Positions 43,261 through 51,646 of a DNA stretch of 64,000 bases are shown here, piece after piece. The position numbers and the translations under genes were made by a program. The notes beneath the pieces are model-generated. The model was not told where the DNA came from, searched no databases, and was given only the letters and a program-made list of their open reading frames with translations. Position 1 is the first letter of the stretch. Each line of letters opens with the position of its first letter. Source of the DNA: Cytophagales bacterium Alg240-R148. Its GTDB lineage: Bacteria > Bacteroidota > Bacteroidia > Cytophagales > Cyclobacteriaceae. The stretch is from the NCBI GenBank assembly GCA_900537185.1, contig LS999826.1, positions 919,521-983,520 of the forward strand, written 5' to 3'.

Positions 43261-43682
43261 CCTTTGGCTTGGTCCAATGCCTTTTTGCTAAGGCTGAATT
43301 GGCCATTTCCGAATGCCACCAATTTCCCTTGTTCGTTATGTAGTTTGCTTTCGGCCATCAAAATTTGACCACTTTTAAAAATTAACTCTCCAGTTGCTAC
43401 CAACCTACCTTTGCTGACGGGTCGGACAAGGTTGATGTTGAAGGTAGTGGTAACGATGAAGTAATTCTGTTCTACAGAAGCCGCCGCAAAATAGGCAGCA
43501 TCATCCAATAATTTAAAATAAACAGCGCCGTGAATGGCTCCAAGTGCATGGAAATAGGCAGGCTTTATAGGGAGCTCAATAGAACAGCGATGGGCTTCAA
43601 TGTCAATTGTGGAATTGGTAAAGACTTCGTTGTTGACTTGTGCTGCGTGGTACATTTTTTTTAGCAAATCGTAATGGCCCAT
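43242..43682 (-). CDS. Hotdog-fold thioesterase (PaaI-like)
   Basis: A 146-residue single-domain hotdog protein. The family pattern A-I-H-G-A-V is seen in ALGAIHGAVYFKLLDDAAYF, with an active-site Asp, followed by a beta strand TTFNINLVRPVSKGRLVATG and LIFKSGQILMAESKLHNEQG. PaaI-type enzymes hydrolyse aryl- or acyl-CoA. The substrate is unknown. It lies downstream of the DnaQ-like exonuclease, separated by a terminator. Confidence 0.9.
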   Translation of the reverse strand: MGHYDLLKKMYHAAQVNNEVFTNSTIDIEAHRCSIELPIKPAYFHALGAIHGAVYFKLLDDAAYFAAASVEQNYFIVTTTFNINLVRPVSKGRLVATGELIFKSGQILMAESKLHNEQGKLVAFGNGQFSLSKKALDQAKGYGIEV

Positions 43683-43703
43683 TTTGGATATAGTGTTTGA
43701 AAT

Positions 43704-43735
43704 AAAAAAGGGATGCTGTTGAGCACCCCTTTTTT
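43704..43735 (-). terminator. Terminator of the mpl/exonuclease operon
   Basis: A 14-bp stem (43704-43717 with 43722-43735) with a GTTG loop (minus-strand CAAC). The only imperfect position is A-C in plus-strand RNA but a U-G wobble in minus-strand RNA, so the hairpin is best formed by transcripts of the minus-strand operon. Confidence 0.85.
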
Positions 43736-43737
43736 AT

Positions 43738-44538
43738 TTATTTATTGAATTGTTTTAATTTTAATTGGGTTAGCTTTCTTTTGGTGTCCAAAGGGAAGTC
43801 CCCCTTCATCATCCAATCGTAATACCCATGGTCTTCTTTAAAAACTTGCTCAACAGGTTTCCATCTATGTTTTCCGAAATTAAAAACTTCGACACCGTTT
43901 TTAATCACCATTCTACCGGCTAAATCGACCATGTTAGAATAGGTAAGGTCATGTAAAACTTGCATGTCGTTTTCAATTTTACCAACTTTTTTACCCAAGT
44001 TGTCTACTACCTCCATCCCTTGGTATTTGTCAACTTGTGCTTTTAATACCTCTAGGGTAGCCAAAGTGTCTGCTTCAGCACTGTGGGCGTTGTCCAAATT
44101 CTTATCGCAGTAAAATTTATACGCAGCTCCTAAAGTTCTTTTTTCCATCATGTGGAATATTTTTTGAGCATCTACCAATTTTCTGTTCGATATATCAAAT
44201 TCTACATCTGCTCTTAAAAATTCTTCTACTAAAACCGGAACGTCAAATTTCAGAATATTGAACCCACAAAGGTCACAACCTTCTAAAAATTTTGCGAGCG
44301 ATTTGGCAATAGTTTTAAACGTAGGAGCATCTTTTATGTCTTCGTCGTAAATGCCATGAATCAAACTTGTTTCTGTAGGTATGGGAACAGTTGGGTTGAT
44401 TTTCTTTGTTTTTATTTCTTTTTCGTTGTTGGGAAGGAGTTTGACAAATGACAATTCTACAATTCTGTCTTTTGCAATGTTGGTCCCTGTAGTTTCCAAG
44501 TCAAAAAATACCAGCGGGGTTTTTAATTTTAATTCCAT
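43738..44538 (-). CDS. DnaQ-like 3'-5' exonuclease (DEDDh)
   Basis: A 266-residue protein. Exo I: FFDLETTGTN (Asp and Glu). Exo II: NILKFDVPVLVEEF. Exo III: AHSAEADTLATLEVL (His and Asp). These are the DEDDh catalytic residues of the proofreading-type exonuclease domain. About 90 residues after the domain (FGKHRWKPVEQVFKEDHGYY, MMKGDFPLDTKRKLTQ) form a C-terminal extension common in Bacteroidota homologues. It overlaps the Mpl gene by its start (TAATG) and is thus translationally coupled. It is likely a repair or RNA/DNA-trimming exonuclease rather than the polymerase III epsilon subunit. Confidence 0.92.
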   Translation of the reverse strand: MELKLKTPLVFFDLETTGTNIAKDRIVELSFVKLLPNNEKEIKTKKINPTVPIPTETSLIHGIYDEDIKDAPTFKTIAKSLAKFLEGCDLCGFNILKFDVPVLVEEFLRADVEFDISNRKLVDAQKIFHMMEKRTLGAAYKFYCDKNLDNAHSAEADTLATLEVLKAQVDKYQGMEVVDNLGKKVGKIENDMQVLHDLTYSNMVDLAGRMVIKNGVEVFNFGKHRWKPVEQVFKEDHGYYDWMMKGDFPLDTKRKLTQLKLKQFNK

Positions 44539-45911
44539 TACTTAACTATTATATCACTAATTTCTCTTAAATCCAGTCCTCCAAAGTTGCCAGAGCTCAT
44601 CATTACTAAGTTAGTTCTTTGCCATTCTCTGCCGCATAAGTATTCTTTTAATTCATTAGAGTTGAAAAACACTTTTAAATCTCTTCGGTTAAAGGCTTTT
44701 TTAATGTCCTCTGCCGCTAATTCAGGTAGCCCTTTTTTCTCTAGATTTTTTGGGTTGACATAAACAATGGCTTCGTTCGGGTAGCTCAAAGAATCTTTGT
44801 ATTGATGGATGAATTTGTCATTCAAACTACTAAAGGTATGAAGTTCTATACAAGCAACTAAATCTCTATCTGGATATTGTTGTTTAATAGCCAAAGAGGA
44901 CGCTTTCACTTTGGAAGGGGCGTGGGCAAAATCTTTGTATACACTAGCAAAAGATCCTTTGTTTAGTAGTGTTAATCTTAAATCGGCGCCTTCAAAACTC
45001 TGAATGGCCTTAAAAAATTTCTCTTTAGTAACACCAATTCGCATCAAAACTTCTTTTGCTGCACTGATGTTTTGCATGTTGTGCTGTCCAAATATTTTAA
45101 GCGCATAACTTTCTTCCCCATCGGTTAAATAAGAGATGCCATTCTCAATGATGTGGGGATGTGTTTTATAAGGTAGAGCAGTAACCGCTTCTCTTTCTTT
45201 AGCGCCAATCAACGAAGCCATACTGTCTTCTTCACAATAAATCAAGGTGCCACATTTAGGTGAGGCGTCGGCAAAAATATCGAATTGTTTGACGTACTCG
45301 TCTTCAGTATTGTAGATGTTGTAGTGGTCCCAGGCTATTCCGGAAATTACCCCTATGTGGTGTTGGTATTTTAAAAATTTAGGAGTAGGATCGTTGGGTG
45401 CACTAGAATATTCATCGCCTTCAATAATTATGATAGGTGCATCCGATAGTGCAACCATTTGGTCAAAGCCCTTTAAACCTGCTCCAACAACAAAGTCAAA
45501 TGGTTTTTTACAATAGTGAAGCACGTGCATAATCATTGCTGTTATGCTCGATTTTCCATGGCTTCCACCAATCACAATTCTTTCTTTATTTTTTGAGTGC
45601 TCGTATATATATTCAGGAAAAGAATAAACCGTAAGACCGAGTTCTTTTGCTTTAAGGAGCTCTGGGTTGTCCGCTTTGGCATGCATACCAACAATAACAA
45701 AGTCCAAGTTGTTATTGATTTTTTGCGCTTCCCATCCCAAGTTTTCAGGCAACAAACCATGTTTTGCGAGGTTGCTTTTGGAGGGGTCGTTGATGCCGTC
45801 ATCAGAACCGGATACTTCAAACCCCGTTTTGTGTAGTGCAATAGCCAATTGGTGCATAACGCTTCCTCCAATGGCAATAAAATGAACTTTTTTTGACGTA
45901 TTATTTGACAT
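44538..45911 (-). CDS. mpl: UDP-N-acetylmuramate:L-alanyl-gamma-D-glutamyl-meso-diaminopimelate ligase (Mpl)
   Basis: A 457-residue Mur-ligase-family protein for peptidoglycan recycling. The N-terminal Rossmann-like region is VHFIAIGGSVMHQLAIALH; the ATP loop GGSHGKSSITAMI is a variant of the family G-T-H-G-K-T. IIEGDEYSSAPND and FEGADLRLTLL are typical of Mpl, and the chain ends in the third Mur domain (VMMSSGNFGGLDL). Length fits Mpl rather than MurC. It starts close to the dnaB intergenic region and is followed by the coupled exonuclease gene. Confidence 0.93.
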   Translation of the reverse strand: MSNNTSKKVHFIAIGGSVMHQLAIALHKTGFEVSGSDDGINDPSKSNLAKHGLLPENLGWEAQKINNNLDFVIVGMHAKADNPELLKAKELGLTVYSFPEYIYEHSKNKERIVIGGSHGKSSITAMIMHVLHYCKKPFDFVVGAGLKGFDQMVALSDAPIIIIEGDEYSSAPNDPTPKFLKYQHHIGVISGIAWDHYNIYNTEDEYVKQFDIFADASPKCGTLIYCEEDSMASLIGAKEREAVTALPYKTHPHIIENGISYLTDGEESYALKIFGQHNMQNISAAKEVLMRIGVTKEKFFKAIQSFEGADLRLTLLNKGSFASVYKDFAHAPSKVKASSLAIKQQYPDRDLVACIELHTFSSLNDKFIHQYKDSLSYPNEAIVYVNPKNLEKKGLPELAAEDIKKAFNRRDLKVFFNSNELKEYLCGREWQRTNLVMMSSGNFGGLDLREISDIIVK

Positions 45912-45931
45912 GTTTCTTTTGTTAAGAACTC

Positions 45932-45939
45932 AAAAATAA
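45932..45939 (-). promoter_or_regulatory. Promoter -7 element of the mpl operon
   Basis: On the minus strand this reads TATTTTTG, a perfect TAnnTTTG, 21 bases before the mpl start. No strong -33 element is visible. Confidence 0.55.
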
Positions 45940-45995
45940 AAGAATTTGTAACACTTTACCCGAATTAATTTAAGAATGTTGAAAACTAATTTAAG

Positions 45996-46045
45996 TGTGG
46001 ATAAGCAATGAATTTATCCACAATATAAATTTTTCTTGTGGATAA
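45996..46045. other. Cluster of three perfect DnaA boxes, candidate origin or DnaA-regulated region
   Basis: Three exact copies of TTATCCACA or its complement: 45996-46004 (minus), 46014-46022 (plus) and 46037-46045 (minus). A near match TTATTCACC is at 46148-46156. They lie in the AT-rich 309-base intergenic region between divergent mpl and dnaB, with runs of A/T on the dnaB side. Random expectation for even one exact box in such a short stretch is low. Confidence 0.7.
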
Positions 46046-46220
46046 CTTTATTGATTATGGTTGATAAAGCAAATTATTTTTTGTGGAATACCGTTGTTAC
46101 AATAAATGGAATAGTTTTTTTAATAACATGGTTGAAAAACACTGAATTTATTCACCCATTGATTGGTGTACAATTTATTGTTAGGTTTACATGTTTTTTT
46201 ATTAGAAGGTCTTAAAATAT

Positions 46221-47810
46221 ATGAGCAAAACTGAATCATCAGCTGTAAAGGTAGGGTTTAAATCAAAAAGATTGCTTCCAGATGGAATAGGGGATAAGTT
46301 GGGTAAGTTGCCACCGCAGGCACTGGATTTGGAAAAGGCAATTTTAGGGGCGCTGATGTTGGAAAAGGATGCTTTGACAACTGTAGTTGATATTCTTCGA
46401 CCGGAAAGTTTTTACAAAGAACAACACAAGGAAATCTATATGGCCATCCAGGACTTATTCAGAGAGTCCGAACCGATAGATATGCTAACCGTTGCCAACC
46501 AGCTCCGAAAAAATGGAAAACTAGAATTCGTTGGTGGGGTTTATTACATCACAGAACTAACCAGAAGTGTCAATTCTTCCGCACACATCGAAACCCACTC
46601 CAGGGTAGTTACGGAAATGGCCATTAAACGCGAGCTCATCCACATTGCAGGAGAGATTGAGAAAGATGCATTTGAGGATACAACCGATGTTTTTGAATTG
46701 CTGGATAATATGCAACAAGCTTTGTTTGATGTGTCTGAAGCCAATATTAAGAAAAACTTTGATAACATGAGGTCCATTATGGGCACGGCCTTAAGGGAGC
46801 TTGAGGAGCGTAAAAACCATAAAGACGGACTCACTGGAGTACCATCTGGTATGACTGCCTTGGACCGGGTTACTTCTGGATGGCAAAAATCGGATTTAAT
46901 AATTATAGCGGCCAGACCGGCCATGGGTAAAACGGCGTTTGTTCTGTCCACATTAAGAAATGCAGCGGTTGATTTTAACAAACCGGCCGCTATTTTCTCC
47001 CTAGAGATGTCCTCTGTTCAGTTGGTCAATCGTCTAATTTCTTCGGAAGCGGAGTTGGAAGGAGAGAAAATTAAAAAAGGCATGTTGGAAGATTACGAAT
47101 GGGAGCAATTGGTGCATAAAACCAACCGTTTGTCCAATGCACCTATCTTTATTGATGATACCCCGGGATTGACCATTCTTGAATTGAGAGCGAAGTGTAG
47201 GAGGTTAAAGGCCCAACACGACATACAGATAATAGTGATTGACTATTTGCAGTTGATGAGTGGCGACTCCAAAGGCAGCGGCAATAGAGAACAAGAAATT
47301 GCTGCAATCTCCCGAGCGCTTAAAATGATAGCAAAAGAGCTGGAAGTTCCGGTAATTGCTCTATCCCAGTTAAGTAGAGCAGTGGAAACCAGAGGTGGCG
47401 ATAAAAGACCAATGTTGTCGGATTTAAGGGAATCTGGTTCGATTGAGCAAGATGCAGATATGGTGATGTTCTTGTACCGTCCGGAGTATTATGGCATTAC
47501 AGAGGATGAGAATGGAATGCCAACCCAAGGGGTAGGAGAAGTGATCATAGCGAAACACAGGAATGGGTCTTTAGAGAATGTAGCGTTAAAGTTTATAGGG
47601 AAATACACCAAATTCTGTGATTTGGATGAAATGGGAGGAGCTGATTTTGGAAATTTCAAACCAGTTGATTCTGCGTTTGACAGTGCTGCAGATTCAGGTA
47701 CAATCAAGTTGGGTAGTAAAATGAATTCTAAAGAAGACGAAGGGTTTTCAGGAGATGCCGGTTTCGGGTATACAAGCCCTCCGGATACAGGTGGAGAAGC
47801 CCCTTTCTAA
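46221..47810 (+). CDS. dnaB: Replicative DNA helicase DnaB
   Basis: A 529-residue helicase, full length. The N-terminal primase-interaction domain (residues about 30-135; PPQALDLEKAILGALMLEKD) precedes a RecA-type core: Walker A AARPAMGKTAF (230-240), Walker B IIVIDYLQLMSG, and the H4 region LSQLSRAVETRGGDKRPML; SGSIEQDADMVMFLYRPEYY follows. A Gly/Asp-rich tail of about 60 residues (GFGYTSPPDTGG) follows the core. It is transcribed divergently from mpl, with DnaA boxes between. Confidence 0.97.
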   Translation: MSKTESSAVKVGFKSKRLLPDGIGDKLGKLPPQALDLEKAILGALMLEKDALTTVVDILRPESFYKEQHKEIYMAIQDLFRESEPIDMLTVANQLRKNGKLEFVGGVYYITELTRSVNSSAHIETHSRVVTEMAIKRELIHIAGEIEKDAFEDTTDVFELLDNMQQALFDVSEANIKKNFDNMRSIMGTALRELEERKNHKDGLTGVPSGMTALDRVTSGWQKSDLIIIAARPAMGKTAFVLSTLRNAAVDFNKPAAIFSLEMSSVQLVNRLISSEAELEGEKIKKGMLEDYEWEQLVHKTNRLSNAPIFIDDTPGLTILELRAKCRRLKAQHDIQIIVIDYLQLMSGDSKGSGNREQEIAAISRALKMIAKELEVPVIALSQLSRAVETRGGDKRPMLSDLRESGSIEQDADMVMFLYRPEYYGITEDENGMPTQGVGEVIIAKHRNGSLENVALKFIGKYTKFCDLDEMGGADFGNFKPVDSAFDSAADSGTIKLGSKMNSKEDEGFSGDAGFGYTSPPDTGGEAPF

Positions 47811-47824
47811 TGGTGGGCTTTTTG
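47797..47824 (+). terminator. Weak terminator between dnaB and the META-domain gene
   Basis: AAGCCC (47797-47802) pairs with GGGCTT (47815-47820) across a 12-base loop, followed by a short T-run. It overlaps the end of dnaB. Confidence 0.45.
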
Positions 47825-47853
47825 TTAGGGATAGATTGCTTGAAATCCTGCAA

Positions 47854-48507
47854 TTAAAGCTTAAAAACCATAAATTTGACTTCCTCGCTCCAAATGACTA
47901 GTTGGTTTTCTGTTATGTAATAGCGGCAACTTTGCTGCAGGGCTTTGAGTAGTTTTTGCTCCATCAAAGAACCTTCGTTACAAAACATTTGGGTGGAACC
48001 AAAAGTACTGCCTTTAAGCGTGTTTTTGGCTACTTCCACGGTGCCGAAAAAGTTGTTGCAGCCTCCAAATCCATTGATTTTACTTCCATTGTCTCTCAAT
48101 TGAAACCAAGGTTTTTCTTCTAAAATTACAGCAGAGCTTTCCATATAATCTAAATGCCATTTGTTCGACGACAATTGACTGGACTGGTCCGTAACAGCTG
48201 TTTTAGATAAAGTGTTTTTGTACTTGTATGATTTGCGTTCTTTTTGAGTTGTTGGGTCTACAGAAGTGGTTTCTTGTACCCGAATGATATAAAAATTTCC
48301 TTCTTCAAATTTGAAGCCATCTAGGTTAAAGTCCAGCACATGGTAACTGCTATCGTGCGAGAATTTTCCAATCCAACAGGGCGTACCACAAGCACCCTGG
48401 TAGGGCAATACCTTCAATGCTTTTATCGACTTTTGAGCAGTTGATTTGGTGCTTTGTGTAGCACAAGCCACAAGGGCAAACAAAAAAAATATAGCATAGA
48501 GTTTCAT
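47854..48507 (-). CDS. Lipoprotein with DUF4377 and META domains
   Basis: A 217-residue protein with a lipoprotein signal (FLFALVAC, Cys at 15). The N-terminal half has a conserved Cys motif (QGACGTPCWIGKF) and a beta-rich DUF4377-like stretch (FKFEEGNFYIIRV). The C-terminal half is a META domain: a Trp-containing strand (NKWHLDYMESS), the motif NGFGGCNNFFG, then FGSTQMFCNEGSLMEQKLL, as in HslJ-type proteins. Such proteins are linked to envelope stress or motility in other bacteria; the function is not known here. It is divergent from the C1 peptidase gene. Confidence 0.85.
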   Translation of the reverse strand: MKLYAIFFLFALVACATQSTKSTAQKSIKALKVLPYQGACGTPCWIGKFSHDSSYHVLDFNLDGFKFEEGNFYIIRVQETTSVDPTTQKERKSYKYKNTLSKTAVTDQSSQLSSNKWHLDYMESSAVILEEKPWFQLRDNGSKINGFGGCNNFFGTVEVAKNTLKGSTFGSTQMFCNEGSLMEQKLLKALQQSCRYYITENQLVIWSEEVKFMVFKL

Positions 48508-48559
48508 AGAGATTCTGTTAGTATGGAATTGCTAATTGAATATACATATTATTGAAATC

Positions 48560-48599
48560 AATTGGTTTATTTTTTTTAATTTAACGCACCAAACCAATT
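48560..48599. promoter_or_regulatory. 9-bp inverted repeat before the C1 peptidase gene
   Basis: AATTGGTTT (48560-48568) and AAACCAATT (48591-48599) form a perfect inverted repeat with a 22-base AT-rich spacer, ending 11 bases before the ATG. Either a leader hairpin or a dimeric operator is possible. Confidence 0.35.
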
Positions 48600-48610
48600 A
48601 ATATTTTTAT

Positions 48611-49756
48611 ATGAAAAAACTAATCTTAGCTGTTCTTTTAATTCAAGGGGTTGGATTAAAAGCCCAGGAAATTAAATTTCAAAACGAGGGCTATGAGATA
48701 GCCACAAAGTCAACCGTAGAAGCAACACCAGTGAAAAGCCAAGGTCAGACAGGGACTTGTTGGAGTTTTTCTACCACCTCATTTATTGAGTCCGAAGCAT
48801 TGCGCCAAGGCAAAGGAACTTTTGATTTGTCCGAAATGTACTTTGTACGATTGACCTACCCTAAAAAGGCAGACAACTATGTTCGAAGACAGGGCAATGC
48901 CACGTTTGGGGCAGGAAGTTTGAGCCATGATGTTCTAATAGCCTCTAAAATGGGTGGGATGATGCCCAACGATTCTTATTCTGGGTTTACCTATGGACAA
49001 AGCAAACACAACCATGCTGAAATGCACCGGGTATTGAAGGGGATTTCTGATGCAGTTGTCAATTCTAAAGGACCAAAATCACCAGTGTGGAAAACGGCCT
49101 ATGAAAAAGTTTTGGATGTATACCTTGGCTCAGTTCCTGCTCAAATTGAGCACAACAATAAAGAGTATACACCAGAAGCATTTGGAAAAGAAGTAGTTGG
49201 TTTCGATCCGGACAACTACGTAGAAATTACTTCTTTTACGCATTTACCTTATTACAAGCCATCGATCTTAAACATTCCAGATAACTGGGCCAATGGAGCG
49301 TATTATAACGTGCCTCTCGATGAATTAATTGAAACCATGAACCATGCACTGAACCAAGGGTATTCTATTGCCTGGGACGGAGATGTAAGTGAAAAAACTT
49401 TTTCTCATAAAAATGGGATTGCGATAATTCCTGAAAAGGATTGGGAGGATATGACCTCAGAAGAAAGAAAACTGAGTACTACCGTTTGGGAAAAAGAAAA
49501 AGAGATTACGCCCGAATTTAGACAAGCGGAATACGACAATCAAAATACAACGGACGACCATTTGATGCATATTATTGGAGTAGTTAAAGACAAACAGGGT
49601 ACTGTTTTTTACCTGACCAAAAACTCTTGGGGCAATTCCAATGATTTAGGAGGTTATTTGTTCCTGTCGGAATCTTATGTTCGTTTAAAATCAATAGCGA
49701 TTTTAGTGCATAAGGATTCTTTACCTTCAGATTTGAAAAAGAAACTCCAACTATAG
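48611..49756 (+). CDS. C1-family cysteine peptidase (bleomycin hydrolase/PepC-like), exported
   Basis: A 381-residue protein with a signal peptide (about residues 1-19). The active-site triad is present: Cys50 in GTCWSFS, His317 in DDHLMH and Asn338 in KNSWG. The oxyanion Gln lies in VKSQGQTGTCW. These match papain-family C1B peptidases (bleomycin hydrolase, aminopeptidase C), which are usually cytoplasmic; here a signal peptide indicates export, as in several Bacteroidota. Length is shorter than cytoplasmic PepC (about 440 residues). Confidence 0.92.
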   Translation: MKKLILAVLLIQGVGLKAQEIKFQNEGYEIATKSTVEATPVKSQGQTGTCWSFSTTSFIESEALRQGKGTFDLSEMYFVRLTYPKKADNYVRRQGNATFGAGSLSHDVLIASKMGGMMPNDSYSGFTYGQSKHNHAEMHRVLKGISDAVVNSKGPKSPVWKTAYEKVLDVYLGSVPAQIEHNNKEYTPEAFGKEVVGFDPDNYVEITSFTHLPYYKPSILNIPDNWANGAYYNVPLDELIETMNHALNQGYSIAWDGDVSEKTFSHKNGIAIIPEKDWEDMTSEERKLSTTVWEKEKEITPEFRQAEYDNQNTTDDHLMHIIGVVKDKQGTVFYLTKNSWGNSNDLGGYLFLSESYVRLKSIAILVHKDSLPSDLKKKLQL

Positions 49757-49840
49757 TTAATAGAGGTTTTTCCATCACAGAACCCTTCTGTTTTATTTTT
49801 AATGTGATTAAAATATTTTTTATTTGTATATTAATTGTCT

Positions 49841-51250
49841 ATGCGAAAAATTTGGAAAAAATTATCTGAAATAGGAGTAAAAGAAGAAATGGATTACCAG
49901 CTGCAAAGGCGGGTAATCCTTTCCAATGGTTTGGGTTTGTTAATAGGGTTTTTGTCGGTTGTCTTTTTTGTGATCAACATTTTTAATCCTAGCAACAGCT
50001 TAATAGCCTTGGCAATTACCATAGTGATTGCCATTTCTATTTTGGGTTTGAACGCATCTGGGTTTACTGGGTTTTCAAGGTTACTCGTTTCGGTGTTGCC
50101 GGCATTGAGTATTTTAATTGTTAATATTATTTTAAAACTAAACCACCCGGATGCCATCAATATTTTACATTATACCTCCCCGAGAATGGTTTCTGCATCG
50201 GCTATTGTGCTGCCATTTGCACTTTTTTCTGTAAAGGAGATGAAACTGCTGGTGTTAGGTTTGCTTTTGATGCTTGCTACCATAGTTTGTTATACTCCTT
50301 TGCATGAAATGATGGGGGTTTCTATTGAAGAGTTGGGTTTGAGTAGAGACCATTACGGTGTTGTGACAGAAGACATCATCATCATGATTGTGATCTTGGT
50401 GAGCTCTTCCTTTTTTCTTCTGCGATTGAACAAACAGTTCGCCCTGCGCAATCAAAAATTACTGGATGAGGCCAATAAGCAAAATGCCCAGATGAATGAA
50501 AACGAAAAGAAGTTGACGGTAATGCTGAAACAAGTAGAAGAATCCAGAAAAGAGGAAGAAATTCGAAACTGGGCTTCTGCGGGGCAAGCATCGGTGAGTA
50601 AAATTTTACAAACGAACCAAGAGATTCAAAGTACCTACGACCAGCTATTGTCTTATTTGGTGGACTATATGCAAGCCAACCAAGCAGGGTTGTATATAGT
50701 AGAAGAAGAAAATGATGAGACCTTCATCACACTTGGTGCATCGTATGCCTATAATAAGAAAAAATACAATGACAAAAGGATAGAAATAGGACAAGGCCTG
50801 GTTGGTCAGGCGTACCTCGAAAGAGAAACGGTACATTTAAAAGAGGTCCCCGATAATTATATTACCATAACCTCTGGTCTCGGAAAAGCCAACCCTAACC
50901 ACCTTCTTATTGTTCCGTTTCAAGTCAACGATGTGGTGGAAGCTTTGATTGAGATAGCTTTCTTTGATGCAATTGATGCCTATAAAATAGAATTTCTTGA
51001 ACGAATCGGGGAAGGGGTAGCCTCTACTATTTCGACTATTAAAATGGACGGAAATACCCGTCAGCTATTGGCCAAAACTCAAATTCAAACAGAAGAAATG
51101 AAGGCCCAGGAAGAAGAAATGAGGCAAAGTATGGAGGAGCTAACGGCTACCCACGAAGAAATGGAAAGGAAAGAAAAAGACTACGTACACATCATAGACA
51201 GCCTAAAAGAGCGGCTCGGGGCCTACGAAGAAGTGGAAGGCAGTTTATAA
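49841..51250 (+). CDS. Membrane GAF-domain sensor without an output domain
   Basis: From the ATG at 49841 this is a 469-residue protein (the frame opens at a TTG at 49835). About six membrane helices (residues about 28-200), a coiled coil (LLDEANKQNAQMNENEKKLT), a GAF domain at about residues 245-405 (AGLYIVEEENDETFITLGAS, GQGLVGQAYLERE, LLIVPFQVNDVVEALIEIAF) and a C-terminal coiled coil rich in Glu and Met (EEMKAQEEEMRQSMEELTA). There is no kinase, cyclase or receiver domain, so signalling must pass through a partner. The architecture is common in Cytophagales. Confidence 0.9.
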   Translation: MRKIWKKLSEIGVKEEMDYQLQRRVILSNGLGLLIGFLSVVFFVINIFNPSNSLIALAITIVIAISILGLNASGFTGFSRLLVSVLPALSILIVNIILKLNHPDAINILHYTSPRMVSASAIVLPFALFSVKEMKLLVLGLLLMLATIVCYTPLHEMMGVSIEELGLSRDHYGVVTEDIIIMIVILVSSSFFLLRLNKQFALRNQKLLDEANKQNAQMNENEKKLTVMLKQVEESRKEEEIRNWASAGQASVSKILQTNQEIQSTYDQLLSYLVDYMQANQAGLYIVEEENDETFITLGASYAYNKKKYNDKRIEIGQGLVGQAYLERETVHLKEVPDNYITITSGLGKANPNHLLIVPFQVNDVVEALIEIAFFDAIDAYKIEFLERIGEGVASTISTIKMDGNTRQLLAKTQIQTEEMKAQEEEMRQSMEELTATHEEMERKEKDYVHIIDSLKERLGAYEEVEGSL

Positions 51251-51571
51251 ATCATTTTCAATTAAGAAGTTTTGAAATGAGTTTTGAAGTTCGCTTAGTG
51301 CATGTTGGTCAGAATTCTTTTTGGCCAACAAAATGCCAGCTTCATATATTTCTTGTGCTTTTGTCAATTTTTCCATCTCGGCACAAAGTCCGGCAGCGTG
51401 AAAATAGGTTGGAAGATATTCTGGGAAATCGCTTAATAACCTTTCAAAATATTGGAATGCTTTCGGTTCGTCAAATTTTATGTGCTCTAATGCGAGGGCA
51501 TAAAGAATAAAAGGATCTTCAGGCGAAGATTCTAACATGGAATTAAGTTGTGATATTCGATTCGAATTCAT
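51245..51571 (-). CDS. Small TPR-repeat protein
   Basis: From the ATG at 51571 this is a 108-residue protein with about two to three tetratricopeptide units (FILYALALEHIKFDEPKAFQYF; YFHAAGLCAEMEKLTKAQEIYEAGILLAKK). No signal peptide from this start. The frame extends to 51640, almost to the divergent etfB start at 51647, making the longer form improbable. It overlaps the GAF gene end by 6 bases on the opposite strand. Role unknown. Confidence 0.75.
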   Translation of the reverse strand: MNSNRISQLNSMLESSPEDPFILYALALEHIKFDEPKAFQYFERLLSDFPEYLPTYFHAAGLCAEMEKLTKAQEIYEAGILLAKKNSDQHALSELQNSFQNFLIENDL

Positions 51572-51646
51572 GGGCTTAAGGTTTTTATTTGACCTAATAT
51601 TCGTTAAATTCACGACAAATTTACACAAATTATAATTCAATTAAGC

